This document shows positions 1 to 8,938 of a stretch of 64,000 nucleotides of DNA, piece by piece. A program made the translations under genes and the position numbers. The stretch comes from HK1 sp965202735 (GTDB taxonomy: Bacteria > Pseudomonadota > Gammaproteobacteria > HK1). Positions within the stretch are counted from its first letter, which is position 1. Each line of letters opens with the position of its first letter. The notes under the pieces were generated by a model. That model was not told the DNA's origin, ran no database searches, and saw nothing but the letters and a program-made list of their open reading frames with translations. Where the stretch lies: the NCBI GenBank assembly GCA_965202735.1, contig OZ241844.1:4587762-4651761 (forward strand), read 5' to 3'.

Positions 1-398
1 ACGACTACAACGGGACGGACGTGACCTTCTCGTGCCGGCGCGGCGCGACCTCGTGCCAGGACGCGGAGCGGCTGTTCCCGAAGGCGACGGTGCGCAAGTT
101 CGACGACGACGTCCAGGCGTTCCAGGAGGTGCTGAACGGCAACGCGCACGCGGTGCTCTCCTCGTACCCGAAGCCGGTCGAGTGGGCGAGCACGAACCCC
201 GACCACATCCACCTGCCGACCACCGACAACCTGTCCCAGGGCGACGAGGCGTTCGGCGTGCGCAAGGGCGACCCGGACGCGCTGAACTTCTTCTCCAACT
301 GGATCCGGGTCAACACCACCAGCGGCTGGCTGGTCGGGCGCCACCACTACTGGTTCAAGACCCGCGACTGGGTGGACCAGGTCAACCTCCAGCAGTAG
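1..398 (+). CDS. Amino-acid ABC transporter substrate-binding protein, C-terminal part
   Basis: This is the last 132 residues of a periplasmic solute-binding protein (SBP family 3); the start lies left of the window and the reading frame begins at base 3. Visible features are the second-lobe pattern, with a short Cys pair (SCRRGATSC), a stretch describing ligand-induced order (VLSSYPKP) and the typical ending in which a conserved Gly-Asp-rich segment (VRKGDPDALNFF) precedes the last helix. In this family such proteins deliver polar amino acids or ectoine-like compounds to the membrane permease. The permease gene follows 75 bp downstream on the same strand, supporting one operon. The exact ligand cannot be told from this fragment. 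Confidence 0.8.
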   Translation, partial: DYNGTDVTFSCRRGATSCQDAERLFPKATVRKFDDDVQAFQEVLNGNAHAVLSSYPKPVEWASTNPDHIHLPTTDNLSQGDEAFGVRKGDPDALNFFSNWIRVNTTSGWLVGRHHYWFKTRDWVDQVNLQQ

Positions 399-473
399 GG
401 CGGACAGCGGCGGGACGGGTCGAAGCCGGGGGCCGGCGCCGTTCGGCGGCGGCCCCCGGCGCGAGGGCGGCAA

Positions 474-1361
474 GTGACCATCCGGCGCAGGCGGACGAAG
501 CTCGGCATCATCGACTTCGCGATCTTCGCGATCGTCGTCGCGGCGGTCGTCTACGTCTGGTACCGCGTCGACTCGGTGCTGGAGTACCGGTGGAACTGGA
601 CCATCATCCCGCACTACCTGTACCGGTGGGACGAGGAGGAGCGGCGCTGGGTCGCGAACCTGCTGATGCAGGGGCTCTACACGACGATCCGGCTCGCGCT
701 GTGGAGCATCGTTCTGGCGGCGATCGTCGGGGTGGTGTTCGGCATCATGCGCACCAGCCGGCGCCTCTTCCCCCGCATGCTGAGCCGGGTCTACGTCGAG
801 CTGATCCGCAACACCCCGCCGCTGGTCTTCATCTTCATCTTCTACTTCTTCATCAGCAGCCAGGTCATGCCCCTGCTGGGCATCGAGGAGCTCATCCGCC
901 GCGCCTCGCCCGAGACCCTGGCGTGGCTGGAGGCGCTGTTCGGGCCGCCGAAGCTCATCTCGAACGTGATCTCCGGGATCATCTGTCTCGCCATGTTCGA
1001 GGGCGCCTACGTGACCGAGATCGTGCGGGCCGGCATCCAGTCCATCCCGAAGACCCAGACCGAGGCGGGTCTGAGCATCGGGCTCTCGCGCCTCCAGCTC
1101 ATGCGCTGCGTCATCCTTCCGCAGGCGGTGCAGCGGGTGGTGCCGCCGCTCGCCGGGCAGTTCATCACGCTGGTGAAGGACTCCTCCATCGTGTCGCTCA
1201 TCTCCATCCAGGAGCTGACCTTCCTCGCCGTCGAGACCTCGGTGTCGACGATGCGGGTGTTCGAGGTGTGGATCACGGTGGCCGGGCTGTACTTCGTCGT
1301 ATGCTGGTCCTGCGCGCTGGTCTTCGACTGGCTGGAGCGGCGCATGGCGGTGGAGCGCTGA
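474..1361 (+). CDS. Amino-acid ABC transporter permease (HisM/GlnP type)
   Basis: This 295-residue integral membrane protein forms the channel of a polar amino-acid importer. It starts with GTG at 474. An N-terminal anchor (about residues 14-29, FAIFAIVVAAVVYVWY) is followed by the permease core, with the ELIRNTPPLVFIFIFYFF segment typical of this family and the cytoplasmic ATPase-contact loop (EAGLSIGLSRLQ..ILPQA, about residues 197-215). It follows the binding-protein gene closely. The ATPase expected next in the operon is only found at 10305, beyond a low-GC island, so the transporter operon appears to have been split by an insertion directly after this stop codon. No second permease is visible; it may lie upstream. 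Confidence 0.88.
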   Translation: MTIRRRRTKLGIIDFAIFAIVVAAVVYVWYRVDSVLEYRWNWTIIPHYLYRWDEEERRWVANLLMQGLYTTIRLALWSIVLAAIVGVVFGIMRTSRRLFPRMLSRVYVELIRNTPPLVFIFIFYFFISSQVMPLLGIEELIRRASPETLAWLEALFGPPKLISNVISGIICLAMFEGAYVTEIVRAGIQSIPKTQTEAGLSIGLSRLQLMRCVILPQAVQRVVPPLAGQFITLVKDSSIVSLISIQELTFLAVETSVSTMRVFEVWITVAGLYFVVCWSCALVFDWLERRMAVER

Positions 1362-1701
1362 CGTGCATGCGCGGCGGCAACGGCCTGCCCCGGCACAAGA
1401 CCGACAACCAATGATTCAAGAAAGAACAACCGGACAACACACGTGCTACAACAGCGGACAGTTCCATTTGCTCCCAACACACGCCCCATACCGCGTTGCA
1501 GTTCGAACGGGGCTCGCTTACGCTTGTGATTGGCTGGTTGATGGTCAGCCCCTGTCTTCAACCAGGGGAGCAACAACACCGCAGAACCGGGAGAGATGCG
1601 CGTCGGCAGCCGAACCGACCAGTCCGGGACCCGCAGTCAAGAAACGTAGGAATGGCCGTCAAGTGCGTAGGAATCAGCACCATAGCCTGCCGGAGAGCGC
1701 C
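1362..1701. other. Gap at left edge of the ParB/SNF2 island
   Basis: No convincing gene lies in these 340 bases. The base composition drops visibly just after the permease stop, which marks the probable left junction of the island. A small hairpin is present (stem CCCCTG at 1549-1554, CAGGGG at 1563-1568) without a T-run. The nonamer CGTAGGAAT occurs twice shortly before the ParB start. The frame upstream of 1702 is open but has no protein-like content, so this is probably the leader and promoter region of the island. Confidence 0.5.
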
Positions 1702-2166
1702 ATGCTCACGATTCAAGAAGTCCCCGTCGATCTGATTGACCTTGATCCTGAAAACCCACGCATTCGTGCCGCCATCGAGCGGCAAGGACTCCAGGATCCC
1801 ACCGAGGCCCAGCTCTCCTTTCATCTCTCTGCCGCTGTGAACAGCGTCGGCAGCGGCGGCCACGGATACCGGCGTCTCCGGGAGTCCATCAAGGCAGCAG
1901 GTCGCGCGTACCAACCCGTGTCACTGATTCGGCTGGACTCTCCGTCCGCCGGTGGACGGGAGTACCTGTGCGTGGACGGCAACACGCGGGTCGCAATCTA
2001 CCGCGACCTCGCCGAGAACAAAGTGCCTGGAGAATGGGCGACGATCAACGCCGAAATCATCGAACCGGAGGACGAAGAGGATCGTGTCCGGGCCGTCGAG
2101 TACATTCGGATGATCAGCCATATCGTCGGGGCTCGAGAGTGGTCACCATACCGCCAAGCCAAGTAC

Positions 2167-3807
2167 CTCTACGATCTACGATCTACGATGGGTGTAGATC
2201 TAGAACTGACACGAGCTAATACTCCTAAATGATCGAATTCTAAAGATTTGTGGAAAACGCCAGACGAAGAAGAACCCGTCTCCGGTGACACTTTGTCACC
2301 GCAGGCAAGCTCAGAGGGGAAGACGGGGCAGTGATCCTCTGCAACAATGCTGTGCGCGAAATCCCAACACTGTGGAGGGCTGCCCCAATGGAAGTATCCC
2401 ATACGCCGACCGACAAACCCACTCCCCAAGATGTCTGGAGCGTGCTCGAAGCACTCCCCCGGCGCGTGAGTGCGCTGCTGAAGAAGTACGAATCGTCCGA
2501 CACGCATTCGTTCGAGAACTTCGAGCGCGAGCTCCACGCCCTGTTCGCCCGCACCGAGTGCGCGGTCACCGAACAGGCGCTCGCCCGACACGACGTGGAC
2601 CTGCCGTTCGTGCTCATCGACGGCGAGGTCCATCGCCGGGCGTGTCGCAGTGCCCAGACCTACCTCACCACCGCCGGCCCGGTGTCGGTGACCCGCACGC
2701 TGTACCGGGCGCGGCGCGGGGCGCGGGCAGTGGCGGCGCTGGAGCGCCGGGTGGGCATCGTCGAGGGGTACTGGACGCCGCTCGCGGCGCGCCACGGTGC
2801 GCTGCTGGTCTCGCATCTGACCCCGCGAGACGCCGAGCAGGTGCTGGCCACCCTCGGGCCGATGCAGCCGTCGAAGAGCAGCCTCGACCGGCTGCCCAAG
2901 GCGCTGTCGGCGCGCTGGGAGGCGCAGCGCGAGACGTTCGAGACCACGGTGCGCGAGGCCAGCGTCGCGGTGCCGGAGGCGGCCCGTGCGGTGGTGGTCT
3001 CGCTCGACGGGGTGATGGCGCCGATGCGCGGCGGATACCGCGAGGCGGGCTGTGCCACGGTCTCGCTGGTCGATGCCCAGGGCGAGCGGCTGTACAGCGT
3101 GCGCATGGGCCGGATGCCGCAGCCGCGCAAGGCGAGCCTCAAGGCGATGGTTGCCGCCGAGGTCGCGGCGGTGCGCGCCCCGCGCCCGGACCTCACCGTG
3201 GTCAAGCTCGCCGACGGGGCGAAGGACAACTGGACGTTCCTCTCCGGTGCGCTGCCCGAGGGCGTCGAACTCATCGACTTCTACCACGCCGTCGAGCAGC
3301 TCAGCGACGCCTTCGACGCCGCCTACGGCACCGCCTCGCCCAAGGCGGCGACGCAGCTCAACACCTATCGCCACCGGCTGCGTCATGAGCCCGCCGGGGT
3401 CGAGCGGGTCATCCGCGCGCTGGTGCATCTGCGCACGAGATATCCCGACGAGGAGCGCATCGCACAGGTGCTCGGCTACTTCCGCGGCAATCGCCACCGC
3501 ATGGGCTACGCCGAGGCCAAGGCGCGGGGCCTGCCCATCGGCTCCGGGGTCGTCGAGGCGGCCTGCAAGACCTTGGTCACCGAACGGCTCAAGCGCTCCG
3601 GGATGCGCTGGGGCCTGCCCGGCGGGCAAGCCATTCTCACCCTGCGCTCGCTCGTGCAGAGCCAACGATTCGACCATGCATGGCCTGTGCTCGCGGAAAC
3701 GTATCGAGCCGACGTGGCTTGTCCTGACAATGTCGTACCCCTTCGACGGACATACCTTCATTGATACTGATCAGTTCCGGGGGCACACCCCATCATCTCT
3801 ACGATCT
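2167..3807 (+). mobile_element. ISKra4-family insertion sequence with 11-bp target duplication
   Basis: The direct repeat CTCTACGATCT occurs at 2167-2177 and 3797-3807 and flanks the element. On the left the heptamer ACGATCT is additionally repeated, so the left tip lies between 2178 and 2190. Imperfect inverted ends can be read: left ACGATGGGTGT (from 2185), then GAACTG inside; right CAGTTC then ACACCCCATCAT (ending 3796). One transposase gene fills the interior. The element has interrupted a ParB-like gene, and removing it with one repeat restores the codons K-Y-L-Y-D-L-R-N across the junction. Confidence 0.85.
2388..3764 (+). CDS. ISKra4-family transposase
   Basis: This 458-residue DDE transposase mobilises the surrounding element. 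The family is recognised by the C-terminal block GSGVVEAACKTLVTER followed by KRSGMRW. An internal DDE core is visible, with VVSLDGVMAPM as the first Asp motif and VVKLADGAKDNW as the second. The ATG at 2388 is preferred over one at 2331 because the protein-like sequence starts there; both are possible. Codon use is much more GC-rich than in the flanking ParB fragments, matching the chromosome rather than the island. The gene is full length and looks intact. Confidence 0.9.
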   Translation: MEVSHTPTDKPTPQDVWSVLEALPRRVSALLKKYESSDTHSFENFERELHALFARTECAVTEQALARHDVDLPFVLIDGEVHRRACRSAQTYLTTAGPVSVTRTLYRARRGARAVAALERRVGIVEGYWTPLAARHGALLVSHLTPRDAEQVLATLGPMQPSKSSLDRLPKALSARWEAQRETFETTVREASVAVPEAARAVVVSLDGVMAPMRGGYREAGCATVSLVDAQGERLYSVRMGRMPQPRKASLKAMVAAEVAAVRAPRPDLTVVKLADGAKDNWTFLSGALPEGVELIDFYHAVEQLSDAFDAAYGTASPKAATQLNTYRHRLRHEPAGVERVIRALVHLRTRYPDEERIAQVLGYFRGNRHRMGYAEAKARGLPIGSGVVEAACKTLVTERLKRSGMRWGLPGGQAILTLRSLVQSQRFDHAWPVLAETYRADVACPDNVVPLRRTYLH

Positions 3808-4386
3808 TCGCAACAGGCAGTGCTTCAGTTGGGACCACATCGTCGCGTTGTGCGGTGGCCAAGTGACCCGAGACTCTCTTGCAGAAGACATCAGCGCGTA
3901 CGAACTGATGGAGGATTATCGGGCCCAAGTGTCACCCGCCGATTTCAATGAGCATCGCTTCAGCGCTTATCGCGAGCTTGTGAACAAGCGGGGGATTGAA
4001 CTCCTGGAAAGGCATGGAATGGGCGTCGCGGACTTCCACGGTTGGGTGGCCGATGGCGTACTGAACAAGGATGAGCAGGTGCGCCATCTTCGTGCCGTCC
4101 TTGCCGACGAGGATGCCAGAGAGATCCTTCGCATGGGTCGTCCGGGTGGGCTGCAAGAAGCCATCGATCATGTGCACGAGAAACGCCGGGCCGATCAACG
4201 CCGGGGGGAGCGAGCCGAGCATCTGCGCGAATCGAGCCTACTGGATCTTGCCCGTGCGCTCTCCGACCGGGTCGGGCAGACAACGCTCACGGAAATCTCG
4301 GACCTTGAGAACCGGCCGGAAGAACTCAGCGAGATCGTCGAGCGGCTGCGCGAAGGTGCTGAGAAGCTCGCCTCTTTCGTTCCTGA

Positions 4387-4809
4387 ATGATGGAGTCGGC
4401 CGAGCACATCGCTCTCGTCGAATCGCTCGGCGCTGCCATGCGCCAACAATGGCCCGGGACACTCGTCACCGAAGACCTGCCACGTGTGCGTCGGGCGCGC
4501 CATTTCGTCGGAGAGCACGTCCCTGATGTCGTAGCCTGGACACCGGCCGATGGCTGTGTCCACGCAATTGGAGAAGCCAAGCCTCGCCGGGAGCTGTGGT
4601 CCGAGCGATTTCGTCTACAGCTACTGGACTGGCTCTCCGGTAACAGCATCCCGGTCTGCCTCGTGACGTCTGACGGGTACGCCGCTGAGCTTCAATCCGT
4701 CGTACAGGTCGTCGTTGGGGATCGGGCGCACGATCTTGTGCAGATTCTGGAAGGACCGTTCTGGTGGTCACGCCGTCCAGGCAGGGCAAGCAACTGGGTT
4801 TGGCGATGA
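4387..4809 (+). CDS. Small PD-(D/E)XK-like protein of the island
   Basis: This 140-residue protein has no name I can assign. The segment VPDVVAW, followed about a dozen residues later by IGEAKPRREL (residues roughly 44-70), has the spacing of the D...ExK catalytic core of PD-(D/E)XK nucleases. The rest is a short alpha/beta protein (VCLVTSDGYAAEL). Its ATG overlaps the stop of the ParB-like gene (ATGA, 4387-4390), and its own stop overlaps the start of the SNF2 helicase (ATGA, 4806-4809), so it is translationally coupled on both sides. A nuclease or DNA-end-binding role with the helicase is plausible, but it is inferred only from motif and context. Confidence 0.65.
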   Translation: MMESAEHIALVESLGAAMRQQWPGTLVTEDLPRVRRARHFVGEHVPDVVAWTPADGCVHAIGEAKPRRELWSERFRLQLLDWLSGNSIPVCLVTSDGYAAELQSVVQVVVGDRAHDLVQILEGPFWWSRRPGRASNWVWR

Positions 4810-6257
4810 GCCGGCCGGACTCGTTCGAAGATCGTTCCGTCGCCCACCCCTACCAGGACGCCGCCGTGCGACGCCTGCGAGACCTGGAATATGCGGGAGT
4901 CTTCCATGAGCAGGGGTTGGGGAAGACGAAGATCGGACTGTCGATTGCCCTGCACTGGCTCCGCTCGACAGTCGTCGATGCGGTGCTGATCGTCACCAAG
5001 AAGCTCATCGTCCCGACATGGTTGCAGGAAGTGCGCAAGCACACAGACCTCGTTGCCGTCCAGCTGGGTCCACGACTGGCAGCCGCAGCGATGTCGTTGA
5101 CGGGCCCAGGTCGATTTTTCATCACGAACTACGAGCAGCTACCCAAGCTCGAGGATCTTCTGCGGCGATGGCTCAGAGCTCGCACTGTCGGTGTCATCCT
5201 CGACGAAAGTCACGCCATCAAGAACCCTGATCGTGGGGTCAGCGCCCTGCTGTATGGCCTGCGCACCGACTTCGCGCGGCGGCTGATCATGACGGGGACC
5301 CCGGCGGCAAATCGACCGTATGACATGTGGAACCAGATCCGATTCCTCGATGGAGGGAACACCTTCGGGATCGACTACGATGAAGCCAAGAGAAAGTTCG
5401 ACCTGCCCAAGACCGAGGCCGAAACGGCAGGCTTCACGCTCCGCCTTGAGCAGTTGAACGCAGGACTTGCTCTGTTCACCTCCCGAGAGACGAAAGCCAG
5501 CGCCGGTCTCGATCTCCCCCCGAAGCATATCCACACATGGTCTGCGCACATGGAGCCCCGACAGGCCCTCCTCTACGCCGATTATGCCGCTGAAGCGCGG
5601 GTGCTCGTCACCCAAAGCGACATCCTCATCTTCGACGACACCACACCACTTTTGAAGAGAATCGCTCGTCTTCTGGAATGCGTGGCCAACCCGGGAGCAC
5701 TCGACCAATCTTATGGGGAGCAGCCTGGGAAGGACGGGGTTCTGCTCGAGATCCTCGCCCGTGAAGTTCATGGGGATAAGGCGATTGTGTGGACCTCCTA
5801 CCGCGCGAACGCGGATCGTCTACGAAGTGTCGTGGGCTCCAACCGCGTTGTCGTTGTACACGGTGGGGTTCCCACATCTTCGAGGCTACGGCGTCTGGAG
5901 AGATTCTCCCGTGGTTCGTCCGGTCCTCAGCTACTCATCGCCACGCCAGCATCGTGCAAAGAGGGACTGACTCTGACGCAGGCTACCCATGTCATTTACT
6001 ACGATCGATCCCTCAGTCTCGACGACTACGAACAATCCCAGGACCGAATTCATCGGATCTCCCAAACTCGGACGTGCCACGTCCACCGCATCGTTGCCGT
6101 GGATACCGTGGACGAGTGGGTCGACGTACTACTAGATGTCAAGAAGGCTGCGGCATCGGTGGCCCAAGGCGATGTATCCGGTGCTGCACAGCCTGTCGAC
6201 TGGATGTCCCATCGGGAAATCTTCCTGCATATCCTTGGAGGAGGCAACTCGTCGTGA
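4806..6257 (+). CDS. SNF2-family helicase/translocase
   Basis: This 483-residue protein is a compact SNF2-type (superfamily 2) ATPase expected to translocate on double-stranded DNA. Motif I is EQGLGKT (about residues 35-41), motif II is DESH (133-136), motif III is MTGTP (162-166), and the C-terminal RecA lobe has the SNF2 signature EQSQDRIHRISQ near residue 425. There are no extra DNA-binding or nuclease domains. The start at 4806 is chosen because it overlaps the preceding stop (ATGA) and removes a non-homologous 14-residue extension. The stop overlaps the next gene (GTGA at 6254). Short SNF2 ATPases of this kind are common in defence and DNA-modification operons. Confidence 0.88.
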   Translation: MSRPDSFEDRSVAHPYQDAAVRRLRDLEYAGVFHEQGLGKTKIGLSIALHWLRSTVVDAVLIVTKKLIVPTWLQEVRKHTDLVAVQLGPRLAAAAMSLTGPGRFFITNYEQLPKLEDLLRRWLRARTVGVILDESHAIKNPDRGVSALLYGLRTDFARRLIMTGTPAANRPYDMWNQIRFLDGGNTFGIDYDEAKRKFDLPKTEAETAGFTLRLEQLNAGLALFTSRETKASAGLDLPPKHIHTWSAHMEPRQALLYADYAAEARVLVTQSDILIFDDTTPLLKRIARLLECVANPGALDQSYGEQPGKDGVLLEILAREVHGDKAIVWTSYRANADRLRSVVGSNRVVVVHGGVPTSSRLRRLERFSRGSSGPQLLIATPASCKEGLTLTQATHVIYYDRSLSLDDYEQSQDRIHRISQTRTCHVHRIVAVDTVDEWVDVLLDVKKAAASVAQGDVSGAAQPVDWMSHREIFLHILGGGNSS

Positions 6258-7276
6258 ACCCTGAACCCAACACCACCCCGATCTGCGGTCGTGCGGTCCC
6301 GTATACAGAAGATGTCATCGACATCGAAGAACTCCACTTCTGGGAAGCCAATCCTCGCGTCTACGCAACCGTGCGAGGGCTGGCGGAATGGACAGACGCT
6401 GACTCTGTTCGCCGCCAGCAGCTCATCGCCGAGCGCATGGAGAAGCAGGAAAGCACGCGCAGTGTTCTTGAGGGACTGAGGCTCCATGAAGGTCAGCAGG
6501 AGCCCCTGATCGTTGATGTGCGCGGATATGTGGTCATCGAAGGCAATACCCGGCTCGCTGCGCTGCGGCTCTTGGCACGCGAGAGCGCTGCGCACTGGGG
6601 TGCCGCAATCTGCCGTTGCTACAACGACCTCACAGATGAGGAACGCTTCGCGCTTCTCGCCGAAATGCATGTCATCGGCAAGAAAGAGTGGACTCCGTAT
6701 GCGAAGACGGCCACGTACTGGCGCCAACATTACGAACTCAATTGGGATCTTGCAACCATCGCGCGTCTCAACCGAACCAGCCCAGCGAAGGTCAAGACAG
6801 AGCTCGAGACGGTTGATCTCATGGCGAGCGAGGATGAGTTGAACGAGCACAAGTACAGTTGGTACAACGTGCTGACCTCTACCCGCGACGTCAATCGAGT
6901 GTTCAAAGATAACCCCGGATTCCGAGAACGGGTGTTATCAGTCGTGCGAAAAGCCGGACCCGAAGCGTCTGACCCGGTTGAGCGGGCAGCACCGACGTTT
7001 CGAGACGCGGTCAAAACACTGGTGAACAAGGATCGCCCACTGCGTCAGTTCTGCGTTGGGAAGAAAACGCTGCAGGAAGCCTCTGACGAGGCACGTATGT
7101 CCACCCTCTCTGCGAAGCTCCGGAAGGTGCGAGACCTGCTGGGCAGTATCGATCAGACAGACTTCAAAGATCTCTCGCAGCCTGACCTGAACGATGCCTC
7201 AAACACGTTCAGGCGCCTCCGTACGGATATCGAAACCATCGGCCGATTCTTCGCGGAAAGCAAAAAAGATGCTTGA
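6254..7276 (+). CDS. Second ParB/Srx-domain protein of the island
   Basis: This 340-residue protein starts at a GTG overlapping the helicase stop. Its N-terminal half carries a ParB/Srx fold with ELHFWEANPRVY near residue 26, the substrate stretch QQEPLIVDVRGYVVIEGNTR and the GNTR loop at about 97-100. A helix-turn-helix-like segment follows (LATIARLNRTSPAKVKTEL, about residues 172-190), then a charged helical C-terminus (LSAKLRKVRDLL). The layout resembles the broken ParB gene upstream, though the two are not close copies. Having two ParB-like partners suggests a heteromeric DNA-binding or DNA-sensing complex. Its end overlaps the radical-SAM gene by 8 bases. Confidence 0.82.
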   Translation: MNPEPNTTPICGRAVPYTEDVIDIEELHFWEANPRVYATVRGLAEWTDADSVRRQQLIAERMEKQESTRSVLEGLRLHEGQQEPLIVDVRGYVVIEGNTRLAALRLLARESAAHWGAAICRCYNDLTDEERFALLAEMHVIGKKEWTPYAKTATYWRQHYELNWDLATIARLNRTSPAKVKTELETVDLMASEDELNEHKYSWYNVLTSTRDVNRVFKDNPGFRERVLSVVRKAGPEASDPVERAAPTFRDAVKTLVNKDRPLRQFCVGKKTLQEASDEARMSTLSAKLRKVRDLLGSIDQTDFKDLSQPDLNDASNTFRRLRTDIETIGRFFAESKKDA

Positions 7277-8831
7277 CGTTCTCTTGCTGGAACCAGGATA
7301 CCGAAACAAGTATCCGCCGCTGGGGCTGATGAAGCTCGCGGCGTTCCACCGGCATCGCGGGGATCGCGTGACCTTTCACAAACACGGATACGGCTCGCTG
7401 CCGAAGCGTCGTTATTCACGCGTCTACATCACCACGCTTTTCAGTTTCGAGTGGAATCGCACTGCGCGTGCAATCGATTGGGCTCTCGCGCTTCCAGGCG
7501 TACGCCCGAACCGGATATTCGTGGGCGGAATCGCGGCGTCACTCGTCCCGAACTCGTTCCGGTCCGAGTCTCGCTGGGATGGAGTCGTTTTTGTCCAAGG
7601 CCTACTCACCGGCGATTCCCGTCGACTCCTGCGTCTGTGGCCGTCGAAGCAGCTCCGCTCGGATCTCCCCTCAATTGACGAACTACCCCCGTACTATGGC
7701 TGGCTCTCTACGCCTGAGCGGCGCTCGGTCTTCCCTTATGAGTACCCTGTCGAAGACGCGTACTTCGGGTATGCGTCCAGAGGGTGCGTCAGAAAATGCC
7801 ACTTCTGTGGGGTCCCCAAGCTGGAAGGACCCCAGCGTGTCGTCCATGGTCTGTACAAATGGGTCTCAGCGGTCGCAGCGGATTCCGGGGAAAAACGGGA
7901 TCTCCTGCTGATGGACAACAACGTCGTTGCAGCACCGAATTTCGACGAGATCATCTCGGAAATTCTCGACCTCGGTTTCCACCGAGACGCCCAGCAACAC
8001 CGGACCCCCACTGGCCGTCCGCGAGCCCGTCGCTTGGACTTCAACCAAGGGATCGACGCCCGCATAGCAGTGCGATCACCGCACTTTCTACGCGCCTTGG
8101 CGTCGACGGCAATCAAGCCGTTGCGGTTCGCATTCGACCATCTTGGCATGCGCAAATCCTACACGCGCGCAGTCGAGATGGCCGTGGAAGCGGGGATCCC
8201 CGAAATCTCCAACTACATGCTGTACAACTTCAGGGATGGGCCGGAGGATCTGTATGCCCGGATGCGGGTCAACCGAGACCTGCACTCCCGAACCGGAGCC
8301 GCGATCTGGGGATTCCCGATGCGCTACCAACCCGTCGACCGCTTGGACAGATCCTTCGTCGGTCCGAAGTGGTCCTGGTACGAATTACGCGCCTTCCAGA
8401 TCATGCTTCATGCGACTCACGGGTGTGTGAGTGCGTCTCTAGATTACTTCGACGTTGCTTACGGCGCAAACGTTGACGAGTTCCGCGGTCTCTTGCGCCT
8501 GCCACTAGCCTTCATCTGGCATCGCCAGCACTACAGCGCCGGGGCGGGGCGTCCGGTCCGTGACGAATTCGAAGCACTCTGGAACCGAATGGGTCCAGTC
8601 GACCGCTCGTTTCTGCTTGACATCATCGGTCCAGCCGGTGGCACTCACGGTCTGCGATCGCGGTGCTCGGCTGCCCTCACGAACCGCAAGACACCGTCGT
8701 TGGTCCGACAGGTCCTTCCTTGCTACATGCTCGATGCCACGACGAATCGGGATATCCGCGTGGATGACGGCCTGGCTGCTCGACTTCGCACGGCCGAGGC
8801 TATTCCTGACGCAGACTTCGTCGGAGCTTGA
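7269..8831 (+). CDS. Radical SAM enzyme (B12-binding-type N-terminus) of the island
   Basis: This 520-residue protein belongs to the radical-SAM superfamily. The iron-sulphur motif is RGCVRKCHFC, with Cys at about residues 173, 177 and 180 (CX3CX2C, i.e. two residues between the last pair). The N-terminus (LLLEPGYRNKYPPLGLMKLA) looks like the cobalamin-binding-type Rossmann domain often fused to such enzymes, but its usual cobalamin-ligand histidine motif is not obvious. Conserved downstream features include LLLMDNNVVAAP and DFNQGIDAR, typical of the SAM-barrel. The ATG at 7269 lies inside the end of the ParB gene. The substrate is unknown; the context suggests a nucleic-acid or cofactor modification linked to the ParB and SNF2 proteins. 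Confidence 0.85.
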   Translation: MLDVLLLEPGYRNKYPPLGLMKLAAFHRHRGDRVTFHKHGYGSLPKRRYSRVYITTLFSFEWNRTARAIDWALALPGVRPNRIFVGGIAASLVPNSFRSESRWDGVVFVQGLLTGDSRRLLRLWPSKQLRSDLPSIDELPPYYGWLSTPERRSVFPYEYPVEDAYFGYASRGCVRKCHFCGVPKLEGPQRVVHGLYKWVSAVAADSGEKRDLLLMDNNVVAAPNFDEIISEILDLGFHRDAQQHRTPTGRPRARRLDFNQGIDARIAVRSPHFLRALASTAIKPLRFAFDHLGMRKSYTRAVEMAVEAGIPEISNYMLYNFRDGPEDLYARMRVNRDLHSRTGAAIWGFPMRYQPVDRLDRSFVGPKWSWYELRAFQIMLHATHGCVSASLDYFDVAYGANVDEFRGLLRLPLAFIWHRQHYSAGAGRPVRDEFEALWNRMGPVDRSFLLDIIGPAGGTHGLRSRCSAALTNRKTPSLVRQVLPCYMLDATTNRDIRVDDGLAARLRTAEAIPDADFVGA

Positions 8832-8938
8832 CTCTTGAGGAAAAGTGTTTCGCACACGCAAGGCATGAGGCTCGACGAATCATCAGGGCACACAAATCAT
8901 TGAATGCTCGTGTACACATGTGCAAACCGGACAGCGAC

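Larger units (their letters stand above)
1702..4390 (+). pseudogene. ParB/Srx-domain protein interrupted by an ISKra4-type element
   Basis: The gene lies in two pieces, 1702-2177 and 3808-4390. Deleting the insertion sequence and one copy of the 11-bp target duplication joins them into one 352-residue reading frame with no frame change. The ATG at 1702 gives a ParB-like start (EVPVDLIDLDPENPR) and the family's phosphate-binding loop GNTR (reconstructed residues 93-96). After the junction comes a predicted all-helical, charged C-terminal half. ParB/Srx folds act as CTPase or nuclease-like DNA-handling domains, but proteins of this GNTR subtype outside chromosome segregation are mostly uncharacterised. 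The stop overlaps the next start (ATGA at 4387). The left piece now ends at an artificial stop at 2232, so the protein is probably inactive in this strain. Confidence 0.85.

Noticed and set aside
1362..8938. Attachment-site repeats or a tRNA at the island borders
   Set aside because: Only weak similarity (around ACCGGACA at about 1430 and 8925) was found, with no tRNA and no integrase; not enough to call an attachment site.
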